Below are positions 11,390 through 22,677 of a stretch of 64,000 bases of DNA, piece after piece. Position 1 is the stretch's first letter; the number at the start of each line of letters is the position of its first letter. Source of the stretch: Immersiella caudata (taxonomy: Eukaryota; Ascomycota; Sordariomycetes; Sordariales; Lasiosphaeriaceae); contig JAULSU010000002.1 in assembly GCA_030512335.1 (NCBI GenBank), positions 1,178,001 through 1,242,000 on the forward strand, written 5' to 3'. The notes below the pieces were generated by a model, which was not told where the DNA came from, did not search any database, and saw nothing but the letters and a program-made list of their open reading frames with translations. Both the position numbers and the translations under genes were made by a program.

Positions 11390-12524
11390 TGTGGCAATAT
11401 TGAAGGCGTATCAGCAGCGATGTGGATACAAGGTGAAGAAATGGAGGACGTGGTGGTTCAGTCGAGCGATGGCGAGAGCAGGTTTAAAAGCGGGTGCTGT
11501 GATGATGTGGAAGGCAGCAGGCGGACGCTTGTTGGAGTTGGAAGACAGGCTGCGTCAGGGCGTCAGAACAGCGGGTGGGTCCGTCAGATTGAAGTGACAA
11601 ACGCAGGGGCTGTTTCTGCGGCGGCTGCTGGGTACTGCCTATCAGGCGGCTTCACGTGACGCCACCGAGGCAGCTGGGTTAAGTTTGGTTCACCTCACCT
11701 CAGGTTGATTCTCCCAGCACCGTTTCAGCGTGCAGCTCTGTTTCCTTCTTCGATCTGCGTTGATTCGCAAATCATGTTCTTCTTTTTCTTTTCTATAGAG
11801 AAGGTAAAGTTGTCTCGATAACGAAATCTCGAAAATACGAGGCCCGTTCTCATCGACGGCACAAAGGGCAAGCGACATCTTCACTGTCCGCTTATCTCGC
11901 CCCTGCCGCCTGCGCATGCTGAGACGCCCGAGCATCTTCCCAAGCCACATGACTGGGAAGTTCTCGTCACGCTCAACAGATCCCGACCTCCCATCATCCG
12001 TGGGGGCACCTGCCGCATGACAATAGAAACAGCGAAGAACAAAGATCTCCCAAAACTAGTCCACGGGCAGATCTTTTGGGTTGTAGAAACCACGTGTGAT
12101 CCATGCACCTTCGTGGCTCAACATTCGTTCCCTGACCTGGGTTTAATGTTTGGACAACTAATTGTAACCGCATCCCCCCTCTCTACAGCGCCTTCCAGAT
12201 GCGCCACAGTACGTAAATGTTGCGGAAGCCAATCTAGAGACATCTGTAAATCTGGACTTTTAATGGCCTGGAGATGTAGAGAAGAAGTGGAAGCGGGTGG
12301 AGGTACATCTCGCGGCAACCCCTTGTCCCACTCTCCCCTGAGTGTCGCTCGGCTAACAGCCCCTCCACAAGACACCCTTCGTCACTGACATCATTCCAGC
12401 ACCTAACCTAACCTAACCGTCGCCAAAAAAAAAATCTCACAGTGCGACGCCTTCAATCAGCAGGTGTCGCAACGTTCATATCGCAACAAGGACGAAACAA
12501 ACGACAAATACCGACTGCGGAGAC
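11390..12524. promoter_or_regulatory. Divergent promoter region, ypt1 / conserved unknown
   Basis: These 1.1 kb lie between divergent starts and should carry the ypt1 promoter and 5' UTR on the left and that of the 12525 gene on the right. A short CCTAA direct repeat stands near 12402-12418. Frames seen here are short and unsupported. The regulatory role is inferred from position only. Confidence 0.45.
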
Positions 12525-13491
12525 ATGTCTAAACCAACGAAAATGCTGCGAGCACCGCAGCTAGTGTCCACCAGTGCTCCGAGACAACCACCAACATGGC
12601 TCCCGCGACAGCTCCCTGAAGCACCCAGGATACCATCCACACCGACACCAACACCCTCCCTCCTCACACAATCAAACCTCCCTCCAAAGCTCCAGGCACA
12701 ACATAACCCCCCAACAGTCTGGTTCTCCCCCAACTTCCCCCTCCAATCCGACCTCTCCAACCCCGTAGGAACCTCCCCCGACAAATCCCCCGACGACCGC
12801 AAAGTTAGGCTCGGAAAAAGTACGTCCCCCCGTCCCTCCCTCCCCCTTACCGCTGCTAACCTCCCGGTCAGCCATTCGAATCCTCCAATCCCAACTCCCC
12901 ACCCTCTTACAATCCCCCCTCCCGCAAGAAGTCCTCTCCCCCAACATAACCCTCCACCTCTTCCCATCCACACATCCTCACCTCCCCGCCGTGACGGGCC
13001 GCGTCGCCTACATCGCCGCCCTCTGGTCGTCCCCAATCGCATGGAACCGCATCCCCCTCATTGGCAACGTCCGCCTCGAAATCCTCTCCGAGCGCATGGT
13101 CGCGCAGCCGCTTCGACAACGGCCCTCGAGCGCATGCGGCGAGCAGCTAGTCGTACGGTGGCGAACATCAGGGGGAAAGGGGAAGATAGGGGCGTGGCTG
13201 AACAGTTTGAACTTGAATGGTGGGAGTGGGAAGGATACGGCGGCGACCACGGCGCCGGTGGGAGATGCGTTACCAGCGGGTGATAAGGCGAAGGAGTTTA
13301 CGGGGTTGTTTTTATTTGATTTTGACGCCGAAGGGAGGATATTAAGCCATACGATCGAGCATGTGCAGGAGGGCGGGCAGTGGGAGAAGGGTGTGGGAGC
13401 GAAGGTTGTGGGGTTGACGGATTGGCTTTTGGGGGGGATGAAGGGGACGGAAGGGGGGGCTTGTCCAGCGTTTTCGAGGAAGAGGAGGTGA
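12525..13491 (+). CDS. Conserved unknown protein, possible NTF2-like fold
   Basis: Exons are 12525-12819 and 12872-13491, with an intron GTACGT...CAG of 52 bp and a GCTAAC branch. They join as LGK-TIRILQSQL, giving 304 aa. The first 95 residues are Pro/Ser/Thr-rich and basic, with no acidic residues in the first 30, compatible with a mitochondrial targeting region. The rest contains helices followed by alternating strand-like segments (LVVRW, FTGLFLFDFD, GRILSHTIEHVQ). The pattern recalls DUF2358 and other NTF2-like proteins, but I cannot prove membership. The tail ends in a basic FSRKRR. The gene converges on the SET-domain gene with only 244 bp between stops. Coding-strand composition flips from C-rich to G-rich near 13130. 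Confidence 0.75.
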
Positions 13492-13694
13492 CCTCATTGA
13501 GACCACGGCGTATAAAGGGACGAGGTTGCCAAGCTGGCTGGGTGGTTGAGGCGCCCCCCCTTGTACACATGCGGATATATGGGTTTACGGTTGCTTTGCA
13601 AAGTTTGGTGTTTTAGCTATGGCACCGAGTATTGGCGTTAAGATAAGGAACTAGCCTGGTGGGAATGAGGGATACAGGTATCCGCCACTCTCCC

Positions 13695-13730
13695 TACCGT
13701 TGGTGTATCCGTAGAGATACACTAACGGTA
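13695..13730. repeat. Hairpin between convergent genes
   Basis: Arms 13695-13709 and 13716-13730 pair at 14 of 15 positions around a 6-nt loop. The structure sits 5 bp beyond the stop codon of the SET gene and within the 244-bp gap between two convergent stops. It would therefore be transcribed in both 3' UTRs. It may be a terminator-like structure or an old transposon footprint. Confidence 0.7.
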
Positions 13731-13735
13731 CTGTA

Positions 13736-14804
13736 TCAATAGACTGACGTATCTCCACCCATCTCGCCGCTCAGTTCGCGAGACGTCGGGCCACGCCGAA
13801 GGGATCCGGCAACGGCGCCTGCGAGCGCATCGGTGACTCCTAGGTAAGCGTAATCGATGCCAGTGCCGTTAGCAGACGACAACCCGTTGGTGTGCTTGCC
13901 ACCACCGTTGACATGGACTACGCCCCGACGCCGTAGAGCCTTCAGCACGCGGCACGCAGCTGCGGCGGCCTTCTCAGCGCGCTGGGTAGCCTCCTGCAAC
14001 TCCCGGGTGATCTGCTCGAGCACCTCCTGGTTGAGATAGGCAGCATCGTCCTTTTCCTCGGCGGCGGCACCGTTTCCAGAGGCCTTATCGCCATTGAGGG
14101 TCAAGTAGTTGCTCTTGTGAGCGGCACCGTTGGCAGCACCATTGCTCGCACCGTTGGTATCAACGGCCGGGGTAGCAATCGCAAGTTCCGTGGCATACTT
14201 TTCGGCCAGAAGCTGACGGATATGCACATTGAGGTGCGCGTTGCCGAGGTGCTCGCTCGTCATATCACGAGCTCCGCTAATACGTCCGCGGCAGGTTTCC
14301 TTGCCGCAGAGGCAATCAAACGGCTGCGCCATGTACCACTCAGTGGACGGGTAGAAGAACTGCGGGGACCGTCAGTTCAAGAATGCAGTTCTGAGCAAGG
14401 ATATGAAACGGACAGTTAGTTCCTCGCCGGTCTGGACTCCTTTAGGGCCAGCAGTAACCGTCATGGCCGTCATATCGAAGTACTGCAAACCAGCAGCATG
14501 TTAATGGAAGATCCATATTACTCAGGGGCTGAGGCAAACAACCCACAAGAGACGGCTCGCATGAGTGGTTGATGTAGAGCAGATCGCTATTCAGGTTCAG
14601 ATGCTTGTCACGGCCATACTGAACCGTAGCGTATGTCGGCTCTGCCGCCTGCGTGCAAGGGGGGAAGTCCAGCTTAGCAAACAAGGCCCAAGGCGGAAGG
14701 GTCACCTTGGAGATGCTCTTGGTGGTAAACTCGGCATCATTGATGATAACCTCCTGAATGTCCGGATGGGAAGGCTGGGCCCAGTGAGGCTTGATAGGTG
14801 CCAT
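13736..14804 (-). CDS. SET-domain protein, putative lysine methyltransferase
   Basis: Exons are 14804-14547, 14482-14414 and 14359-13736. Introns are 14483-14546 (GTGGGT...CAG) and 14360-14413 (GTCCGT...CAG). The product is 316 aa. The second half of a SET domain is clear: the pseudoknot motif INHSCEPS (78-85), then GPKGVQTGEELTFFYPSTEW with the catalytic-type Tyr, then a Cys-x-Cys post-SET-like segment (CLCGKETCRG). The N-terminal SET strands are short, as in small fungal SET proteins. The C-terminal half is Ala/Gly/Asn-rich with a predicted coiled coil (LEQITRELQEATQRAEK). Substrate is unknown, and histone or non-histone targets are equally possible. An in-frame ATG at 14864 would add 20 residues that look unrelated. 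Confidence 0.82.
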
Positions 14805-16802
14805 TGTGCCTAGCATGCGATTATACTCTCTGTTTGGTGTTGTTTCGCAGCCTCTCAGTCTCATGTGACAGAGCTAGTTGGTCAGACACCTCTTGCAAGC
14901 GACTAGATTGAGCGCGTAGCATCTTGGTCTTAAGGGTCTCCTCACTAGGAGCTCCTCGGCTAAGCCCCGCGGTTTGACTGGCACGATGCCTTGTGACAGC
15001 GGGTACCGACGTAACCGCGAGCTTTGTGCGGTGTTCCGCAGGCATCTTGTCCTTCTGCTCGCTTCCAACACTCCCCAGCAGTTTGGCTAGACTCCACCGC
15101 GGCACCACAACCCCGACACGATCAGCGTCATCGTTGGAATGCGTTGGACACGGCAGTAGGCGGAAGCAAGCAAGCCCACCCGTTAGCCCGCGACTAGATG
15201 AAAGCCGCGGCGCGGGGTTGAGCGGTTTTCTCACCTGCGACTTGTGACCTGTCTCCGAACCCTAGTTTGCTGTGGGTTCTCTCCTCATTCTCCCGTATCT
15301 AATCAAAGGCTGCCCTCCAAGGGGCCGCCGCGTTTTCGGCATCCCGGGGATCGGACACTCGGCAGGGCGACAAGGGCAGATGAGCGGTACGTACACGTCC
15401 GTCCGTCACCCGCACATAGGGCAGGTACCTGAATCGTAGCTCCAGGCGATAGCGTAATGTCGGACGGGTTGATGGGATGGCGGTGTTGCCGAAAACCGGT
15501 GCTGCACGCCATAGGTACATGCGTGTACCGAAACGCAGCAGACCGGACGACAGGCGGATGCGACGACAGGAAGTAGCATCCACACGGCGCACCGGATGAG
15601 ATGGATGGCCGATGGCTGGCTGTGTGGGGCGGCAGCCGCAACGATGCTGCAAGGGCCGGTCTGTTGTTGTCTTGTCATGCATATCCACGCCCACGCCAGC
15701 ATTCCGCCATTCTAGATAATGTCTCAGACTGCACACGGCGAGATGGGAGGAGAAATCTTGGTCTGTTTGTGCCCGGGCGCAACGTCGCAGCGCTGGAGCG
15801 TCGTAGCGTCGCAATCCAGCGGTGGGAGGTCGGGCGGGGCGCGGTGCGTGGTTACGGATCGGGATCTTGAGACGAAGTTGCAGCAGGGAGAGGGAGGAAG
15901 TCTTCTAGAAACGCGCTCAGGCCCCATTCCAGTCGTTTCCCTGCACCTGCCGTCCAGGTTGCCAGGTTGCCCGGCGCCAATCGACGCTGCCAATCGAGCT
16001 AATCGGCGGACGGGCGCCGCTAGGCCCGCTGGAACTTTGGAGGCAAGAGCGACGCTAGAGCTTTGACCTCCGTCAGACAACTGTGCCGAACTCGAGAAAA
16101 AAAAAGTCGACAGCAACGCGCAGACTTGAAAAAAATTCTGACCAGTCGTCCCGTCGAGAGGGACCGGTCACGTTCCTCCTGGTTTCCAAGAAGGGACGGC
16201 CAAGCCGCGACACGGTTCTGCACCCCGGCAGGGCGCCGGCAGCTAGCCGGATGAGAAGCACACCGATGACACTCCCCGACTGAGGACGCGGCGTATGACC
16301 ACTTGGGAAGGTCGATGATCATGAAATCGATCATGGCTGTCCTCAACTGCAAGTAACTGCAGCCCGCCGCTCATCATCACTGCAAAGAGGGGATCGACGC
16401 CGTAATCCTCATTCTCCCGCTGTCTCTGGTCTTTTTACCCACGCTTTTCTTGTTCCTGCTGCCAATGCCGCTCGTTGCCACGCTCCCGCTGGGCGGTCCG
16501 CACGTGGCTCCCACGGACGGACTGTGAAACATCGGCCATCCGGCGCCCTCACGTCTGGGGGTACGTCTTGAACGGTACCGAAGGGCTTCAGACGTTGACG
16601 ACAGGAGGAGCTGAGGTCCACTTCGGTGTCCCATCCCGTGGAGCGGCGGAGACTCTGGCGGATCCCGCCTCTGCGTCCACAGCCAAGTGACTGGGAGACA
16701 GAGAATGGATGGGGGTGAGCGAGTACGTGGTGGGAGGGACGAGTTTGACATTCGTCCCTATTCCTTGAGTCGGACCATTTCCCACCTCCCTACATTCCCA
16801 AC
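14805..16802. other. Gene desert, left part
   Basis: This GC-rich DNA carries many overlapping frames on both strands, none with a domain, plausible codon pattern or splice continuity. The frame at 14821-15234 (-) was examined and rejected. Nothing structured was found besides short inverted repeats. The stretch may contain untranslated or non-coding transcripts, but no sequence feature shows this. Confidence 0.45.
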
Positions 16803-16929
16803 AGGCCTTCCTTTTCGAGGAAAGGAGTGAAGATCCTTCGCATGCCTCTTTGCATTTCAATAACGCCTTTTCCTGCTCGAAACAGGGCTCCCGTCTAGGC
16901 TGTGAGTGGTCAACCCCATTGCTCCCACC
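16803..16929 (+). repeat. Dispersed 21-bp-period element (copy B)
   Basis: Units 16844-16864, 16865-16885 and 16886-16906 follow a 21-bp period, with a further unit at 16803-16823. The tail ends in CTCCCACC at 16929. Segment 16831-16929 matches 19295-19393 at 79 of 99 positions without gaps, with many of the differences being transitions. Orientation is the same as in the other three copies of this element. Confidence 0.85.
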
Positions 16930-19294
16930 GTACCGTGTAGGTGGTGAGAAAGAGGAGATGAACCAGGGAGTATAGGACAGGCATCGGGTCGGCTTGCTGC
17001 CTGGTTGGCTACGTGTCAGACACCCACCACAAACACTCTCATGCGTAAGGAGGCGCGAGCGAGGGAAACAACACGTCCGGGTTGGCGTGTCTGACGGGGT
17101 GGACGAGGCTAGGGTTTGGTTTGGGGCTCCTCCGGTGGTTGGTGGTTTCAGCAACTTGCCGGCCGAGGTCGTGGTGGCCGACATGACGGCTTGAGTGGCT
17201 CTCACATCCCTACCTGCCATCCCTCCTTTTTCTACATATCACAGCGGCGCGGTGCGTCGCCTTCCCGGAACCCATGCCCCGTCCGCCCAAGGTGGCCAGG
17301 CGGACTGACTCAACTCGACGCGCGGAATGCAGCTAGAATGGAACTGGGTGGGGGTATACCGGCTCTCGAGGAAACGGCAGCCAAAACCAGGCAACTTAGT
17401 GGACACGGGCGGCCCGGGACCATGCCTGACCAGGAGTTCACCCGTACCAAACTACAACGCCCAGCCCTCTTTTCCCCGGGGACGAGCACCGCCTTGGCCG
17501 ACCGACGGAGCGATGACGATGCACAGGAAATCGCAGGCTGCCACTCTTCTGCTCTTTCAGAGCTTGGCGCAGACCCGACGGCAGCATCTCAGCAAGGCGG
17601 AAACGCAGGCGCAGTGCCGGCGGACGCACCTAGCTGTGGGAATGCAGCGCCATGCATTCTCTCGGTGACATAGGGACAAAGCGCCGGGTGCGCCAGGTGT
17701 GGCCTTACAGGTGGGCTTAATCCTGCCCTTTAATAGGTAATATAGCCCCCTCCCCTCCCTCAACCTCCACTGCCCTCCCGCGGTCCGTCACCTGAGCAAG
17801 GACACAGGGTGTCTACCCCTGTCAAGCTGATCAAGGCGTCCGTAGACGTTCAAGGATGACTGAGAGCCCAGCAAGAGTTCCACTGTCATGAGGAATGTGG
17901 TTTACCCGTGCGCCGCGGGGCCTCATATATCCCCCCCATTCACAAATGTGCTCAGAACGGGGAACAAGCCTCGCAGACGATGTACATGCTCCGGAAGCCT
18001 GCCCACCCACCGCGCCGGCGATCAAACGGCCAGAAGGGGAGCACACGCCACGTGCAGTCCGCCCGGCAAGCTCTCCCATAGGAACAGGGCGCTGTTTCTC
18101 AACGGACAAACCTGTCAGCTGGGAAGCAGACATGTCCCTCGTATCCTCCTGCTCAGGCGGCTATGTTTGCTCAGGCCCCTCGGCAGGCTGGCCGGCGAGT
18201 GGGGGCATGCGAGCGGTCGTCTTTTAAAGAGCGGCCGCTGGCCAGGCATCTCCGGTCCAGACTTTTGCTCTCCCTCGAGCTAACCAGTCTTATTCACCTC
18301 CCCTGACCAGGTTGTTGACGACATCATCCTGTCACCAGACCAGCACCCCGATCCAGACCCAGTACCAGGTCCAAGGGACCCAGATCCTCGGCGCCTTTGC
18401 CTCCTTCAGACACCAAGTCTCAGTCAGCCTCCGCTCCCAAAGCAAGTACGTTGTACGGCAGGGGTACAAGGCTTAGGGCCGTTGACCAGTAGCTTACCTG
18501 CCTATAGGATGACGGCACCAACCATGAAGCCGAACCCGAAACCACGGCCCACCCCTCCCACTCCCAACCCGCCATCGCCAGACTATTAGGGGGAGGATGA
18601 CCTTCCTACTGGGCGCCTGGTGACAGCGCAGGCAGGGCGACCGTGTTTTGGGGGCAACAAAATGGGAGAAAGAAAACACGGAGGGCAACCCTTGCCATCC
18701 CTGTCTGAGTGGATCGATCCTCTTGATCGACGACGGCCCGGCCCGCGGAATGGCGCCACCTCGGCAAATGGCATTTCGCAACGCCAGCCGCTCACCTCGG
18801 GCAGGGCTCGGGCAAAACTGTATAACAAAATGCGTTGAGGCGAGCAAGCGGAGATTTGATAATTTCAAGCGGGAGCGGCGACCATTTGAGGCGATGACGT
18901 TCACGGATACCAGCCCGATAGCTCCGACGGCGTGTTTCAAGTTTTTGCTGGGTATTTTCTTCTGTATCTGCAACTGAATCAGTATTAATGTTTCTGCTGT
19001 TGTTTGAGTTCCGCTGTGACAGCAACCATGGGTGAAGGGCGGAACGGATGGGTGTAACTCACAGCTTGCACCTGGACCCAGAAAGTAATGATCGATGTCC
19101 TAGCCGTATCCAGCAGCATGCCAAGCGATCCAGACAGTCCGCATGCTTCATTTCAACTTCTCCTCCGATCCATATACTTTCCTCCCACACATCAAAGCCC
19201 TTCATCCACATACGTGGTGAGAGAAGGGTGCTTGACATCTTGCCCCCTCGATCAAAAGCAGCCTATGCCTCATATTTTAAGGGGGAGGGGATAG
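16930..19294. other. Gene desert, right part
   Basis: This continues the stretch without recognisable genes. Frames of up to 210 aa are low-complexity overlaps; the 210-aa frame on - even runs through repeat copy B. No RNA gene or mobile element is visible. Confidence 0.45.
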
Positions 19295-19394
19295 AGATCC
19301 TCTGAATACCTCTTTGCATTTCGACAACGCCTTTTTCAGCTTGTCACAGGGCTCACGCCTGGGCTGTGGACGGTCAAACTCATTTCTCCCACCC
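19295..19394 (+). repeat. Dispersed 21-bp-period element (copy C), abutting a stop codon
   Basis: Units 19308-19328, 19329-19349 and 19350-19370 are each exactly 21 bp, followed by the tail ending in CTCCCACC. The element ends where the antisense 2EXR gene stops (TAG at 19396-19394). It therefore forms the beginning of that gene's 3' UTR. It is 80 per cent identical to copy B. Confidence 0.88.
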
Positions 19395-20266
19395 TAGCTG
19401 TGATGAGCAACAAACCCCGGCAAATCGTCCTCCCGAATCATCAAAATCTGCCTACTCGCCAACGACGAGGTCACGATCGACGTCCCGTTGACCCACGCAA
19501 GCCACAGCTTCTGAATCACATTATCCGCCGCCGGCAACACCAAATGCCTCGTCTCCGCATCCCGCATCGTGCTCGTAATCAGTAACCTCTCTGCCGCCGG
19601 AAACCGATCCACCACGTGGAACAAGCTCCCAAAGATCTGCTCCGACTCGTAAACCCCTAGATGCAACTCCTCATACGCCACCGCCACGTGCCTCACTCGC
19701 TTGCAGTCATCCCTCCGCAGGAAATACACCATCGGTGAGTTAAACCCGTATTGATCAAACGGCTCTAGCTCCCCCAGTAGTAAGAGCGCGTCGAGGCGGA
19801 AGCTAAACCATACCCGCGCGTCGCCTTTTGTGGGGATGGCGCCCGCTTCGGGGGAGGCGAGACGGGGAGGGAGTTTCCACGCGAAGGAGAGCTCGTAGTG
19901 GCGGAGGGCGAGGGCGCGGGTCTCGCGGTTGATGAGGAGGAGGACGGGGGTGGGAGGGAGCGATGGGCGCAAGGCGAGCTGGGACCGTTTGTGGGAAGCG
20001 AAGCGCGAATCGAAGCAGGCTGCGAGGACGATACGGGGTTGGAGGAGCTCTTCCCAGATTTTGAGGCGTAGCTCGTAGGGCAGGTAGGGGAAGGGGTGGA
20101 AGGTTTGCGGTTGTGGTGGCGCTGATAGTTGTTGAAGGGTAGGGGTTGAGGATAAGGTTGGTGGCGATGCGGGGGAGGGGGCGGGGGTGAGGCCGTCGGA
20201 TATGACTTGGAATTCGAGCCAGAATTTGGTCTTTTCGTCGTGTTGGGCGTACCAGGATTCGAACAT
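19394..20266 (-). CDS. 2EXR-domain protein
   Basis: This is an intronless gene of 290 aa. Around residues 75-95 it has the 2EXR signature FHPFPYLPYELRLKIWEE, typical of a very large family in Pezizomycotina of unknown biochemical role. Downstream are features common to the family: a conserved block of hydrophobic strands (LLLINRETRALAL) and the LDALLLL segment. The N-terminal 70 residues are Pro/Ser-rich. The gene is divergent from the phosphoesterase pseudogene. Its stop codon touches repeat copy C. On the coding strand the 5' half is C-rich and the 3' half G-rich, with the flip near 19770. Confidence 0.85.
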   Translation of the reverse strand: MFESWYAQHDEKTKFWLEFQVISDGLTPAPSPASPPTLSSTPTLQQLSAPPQPQTFHPFPYLPYELRLKIWEELLQPRIVLAACFDSRFASHKRSQLALRPSLPPTPVLLLINRETRALALRHYELSFAWKLPPRLASPEAGAIPTKGDARVWFSFRLDALLLLGELEPFDQYGFNSPMVYFLRRDDCKRVRHVAVAYEELHLGVYESEQIFGSLFHVVDRFPAAERLLITSTMRDAETRHLVLPAADNVIQKLWLAWVNGTSIVTSSLASRQILMIREDDLPGFVAHHS

Positions 20267-21021
20267 AGCTTAGCTTTAGAAAATTCAGAAGTTTAAGGAG
20301 GTTTGTAGTCGCTGCGAGAGGTGGTTGTCGTCAAGGGCGGGATGCAGGTTGGACGGAGGCTCGCAGGTCGATATGCAAGGCGGGGCAGGTGGTGGTGGTG
20401 GTGCTGTTGGAAGCTTGTTGGAACGGGACAAAGTGTGGGACGCTGCTTGGCTCAGCCCCGACCCCAACTTTCCCGCTCGCCGTTAAGGGGGAACGGAGTT
20501 GATTGATAGATAGCTTGCTGTGAGGGGTTCATTCGTGTGGTGGTTCGATCTTGCACCTCACCCATACATACATGTAGGTGCCTCTGGGGTAAAGTGAGAA
20601 TTCGCCACTCTCCGCATCGGCAGTTGGAGACTGTATCACATGAAAGGTTGGCTTCAGCTTTTGATGATGGAGAGGTTTAAGCTGATATTTCCCCGCATTA
20701 GATGATACGGTGTTGCGGCGGCGAGCGTTGTTTGCATCTGCATTAGTTCAACTTCTTGAACTGAGGGTTGCATTTTCTGTGGTCGGTTCTTAAAAGGGGT
20801 GGATTTCAGTGTGCAGTTGATTGGTTACAAGCGTCTTCAATGTTGCACACTGCAAGCAGCTGTATGGAGGCAAAGTATCTATGAGTTTTTGAGGAACAAA
20901 CGTCTCCATCTGCCTGTCCTGCATGACTTTGGTGACTGTCTTCGATCTAGATACGGAGGCTCCGATGGCCAAAGAAAGGGTCGCTTTACCCACTGCGCCA
21001 GGTGTTCTTAACATTAGGAAG
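20267..21021. other. Intergenic, divergent 5' flanks
   Basis: This region is upstream of the 2EXR gene on the left and the phosphoesterase pseudogene on the right. No gene is visible. A short GGT-rich purine tract lies at 20390-20405. Confidence 0.45.
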
Positions 21022-21150
21022 AGGCCTGTTTAAATGTTGGCCAGGCCTTTCCGGATAAAAGTGACACCTTCTGAGATGAATCCTACGGGTTTAGGATGCA
21101 AAGAAGGCTTCTTGCAATGCGATCGATACAGGTTTGTTCCCTGTTAAGGC
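21022..21150 (+). repeat. Degenerate 21-bp units (copy F)
   Basis: Two clean units (21022-21042 and 21043-21063) carry the AGGCCT/AATG core of array A. More decayed units follow to about 21150, with AAGGCTTCTTGCAATGC near 21113-21120 and beyond. The unit AGGCCTGTTTAAATGTTGGCC closely resembles the one at 2541-2561. Confidence 0.7.
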
Positions 21151-21618
21151 GTTTGTAGATCTGGGTAACAAGTCTTCGCATGGAGCGGATGGCCTCCCTC
21201 TTCTGTGGGAGCTTCGTACAACCCAATGCTGGTTTTATTGTTAACTTGATACTTCTCAGCGCCACCGTCGCATTCCCCTCCAACACACCCTAGAAGATCT
21301 TCCTATGGAGGTACAACGAGGAATATGACGCCGTGGCTATTGAAAATAGAGCCCCTGATGGATGCCTTATATGGCCAATTTGGTTTGCGAGAAGGCCCTG
21401 TCTGATCTCCGCCTGGGTATTGAGCTAACAAAAAAAAAACCAGTATTGAAACGTGGACAGGGCAAATGCTAGATGTGAAGATGTGAAGATGCGGAAACTG
21501 AGGCCTCCCTTCTGCTCTCCCGACTGCCCACGGAGAGCAAAGGAAGGTGCCAACCAAAGCAAAGCTGCACATGAACCCACCGTGACCTCTTCCGATAGTT
21601 CAAGGATCCCGAGACAGA

Positions 21619-22677
21619 ATGTTTGTTGGTGAGCGTAAACTGAAGAACATTCTTGACCCTCCACCTCCACGAAGCACCAAGCGCACCAAAAGAACAACGC
21701 CCGAAGAAATGGGCGTTAGGACAATATTCCTCATCATTTCAGACACGCACGCAGATGGCTTGACCGGAGTCTTGCCTCGGTTACCGGTCAACATCGCCAT
21801 ACATTGCGGCGATCTGACCGAGGAATCCAAAATTCGCGAGTTGCAGGCAACTGTCGACCTTCTCAAAAGCATTGACGCACCACTAAAGCTGGTCATCCCT
21901 GGAAACCACGATTTCACGTTGAACGTACCCGTCTTCAAGAGTATACTGGCCGAGGTAAGGCCCCTACACGAACCAGAGCTTGTTAAACGAGAGTACGGCG
22001 ACTTTGGAGATGCTCGGGAGCTATTTGAACGAGCGGCATCAGATGGAATTAGACTTCTCGACGAGGGAACCCACCACTTTGCCCTGCACAATGGGGCTCA
22101 GTTGAAGGTATATGCCAGTCCCTACACAGCATCTCGCGCCGGCGGTGGCTTTTAATTCACTCCCGAGGAAGGGCACGAGTATCGAATCGGAGAAGGGGCC
22201 GACGTGGTCATTACTCATGGCCCTCCGAGGGGCATCCTAGACAGAAACGCAAAGGAAAAGCCCCAGGCCTGTGGATATCCCGGGCTGTTTGAGGCGGTAG
22301 CGAGATCACGGCCGCGGATGCACTGCTTCGGGCACATCCACGAAGCTTGGGGTGCCAAGCTGGTTGTGTGGGGGAACACCGCTGGCGAGCGCCCGTCGCA
22401 CTTGACAGCTATTGATGATGATAAGTCGACGAGCATTGAGACACTTGCTGGTCTCCGACATCCGGAATGGGACACGGCCGAGACGGCAAAGCGGCGGGCG
22501 CGCTGCAAGTCGGAACATTGCTGCTAGACGAGCCACTGCGATGGAGACGCGCATCCTGTGCGGTTTGGCGAAAGCACGCTGTTCATCAACGCTGGTATCC
22601 AGAACCTAGAGGTGGATGGAGAGCCGCAGCTTCCACGGGTTGTGGATATTGACCTCCCGATACTTGTCCGAAAATAA
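21619..22677 (+). pseudogene. Calcineurin-like phosphoesterase broken by two in-frame stops
   Basis: One continuous frame of 352 codons keeps every metallophosphoesterase motif: SDTH, HCGD, GNHD, ITHG and GHIH. It also keeps the family C-terminus through DIDLPILVRK. Two stops interrupt it without any frameshift: TAA at 22153-22155, where homologues normally carry Gln (GGF-stop-FTPEEGHEY), and TAG at 22525-22527 before TSHCDGD. Both stops would arise from CAA or CAG by one C-to-T change in a CpA context, the signature of repeat-induced point mutation. The rest looks under constraint, so inactivation is recent, or the stops are read through, or they are sequencing errors. Start at 21619 or at the internal ATG 21709. 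The family hydrolyses phosphomonoesters or diesters with a two-metal site. The natural substrate is unknown. Confidence 0.85.

Noticed and set aside
12402..12418. Interstitial telomere repeat
   Set aside because: The unit is CCTAA (5 bp) in about three copies, not the fungal CCCTAA, and too short to mean more than a chance microsatellite.
14821..15234. 137-aa frame on - upstream of the SET gene
   Set aside because: It has no recognisable domain and overlaps the likely promoter and leader of the SET gene. Its length is within chance for this GC content.
16588..17220. 210-aa frame on - in the desert
   Set aside because: It runs straight through repeat copy B, has no domain and shows no splice-supported extension.
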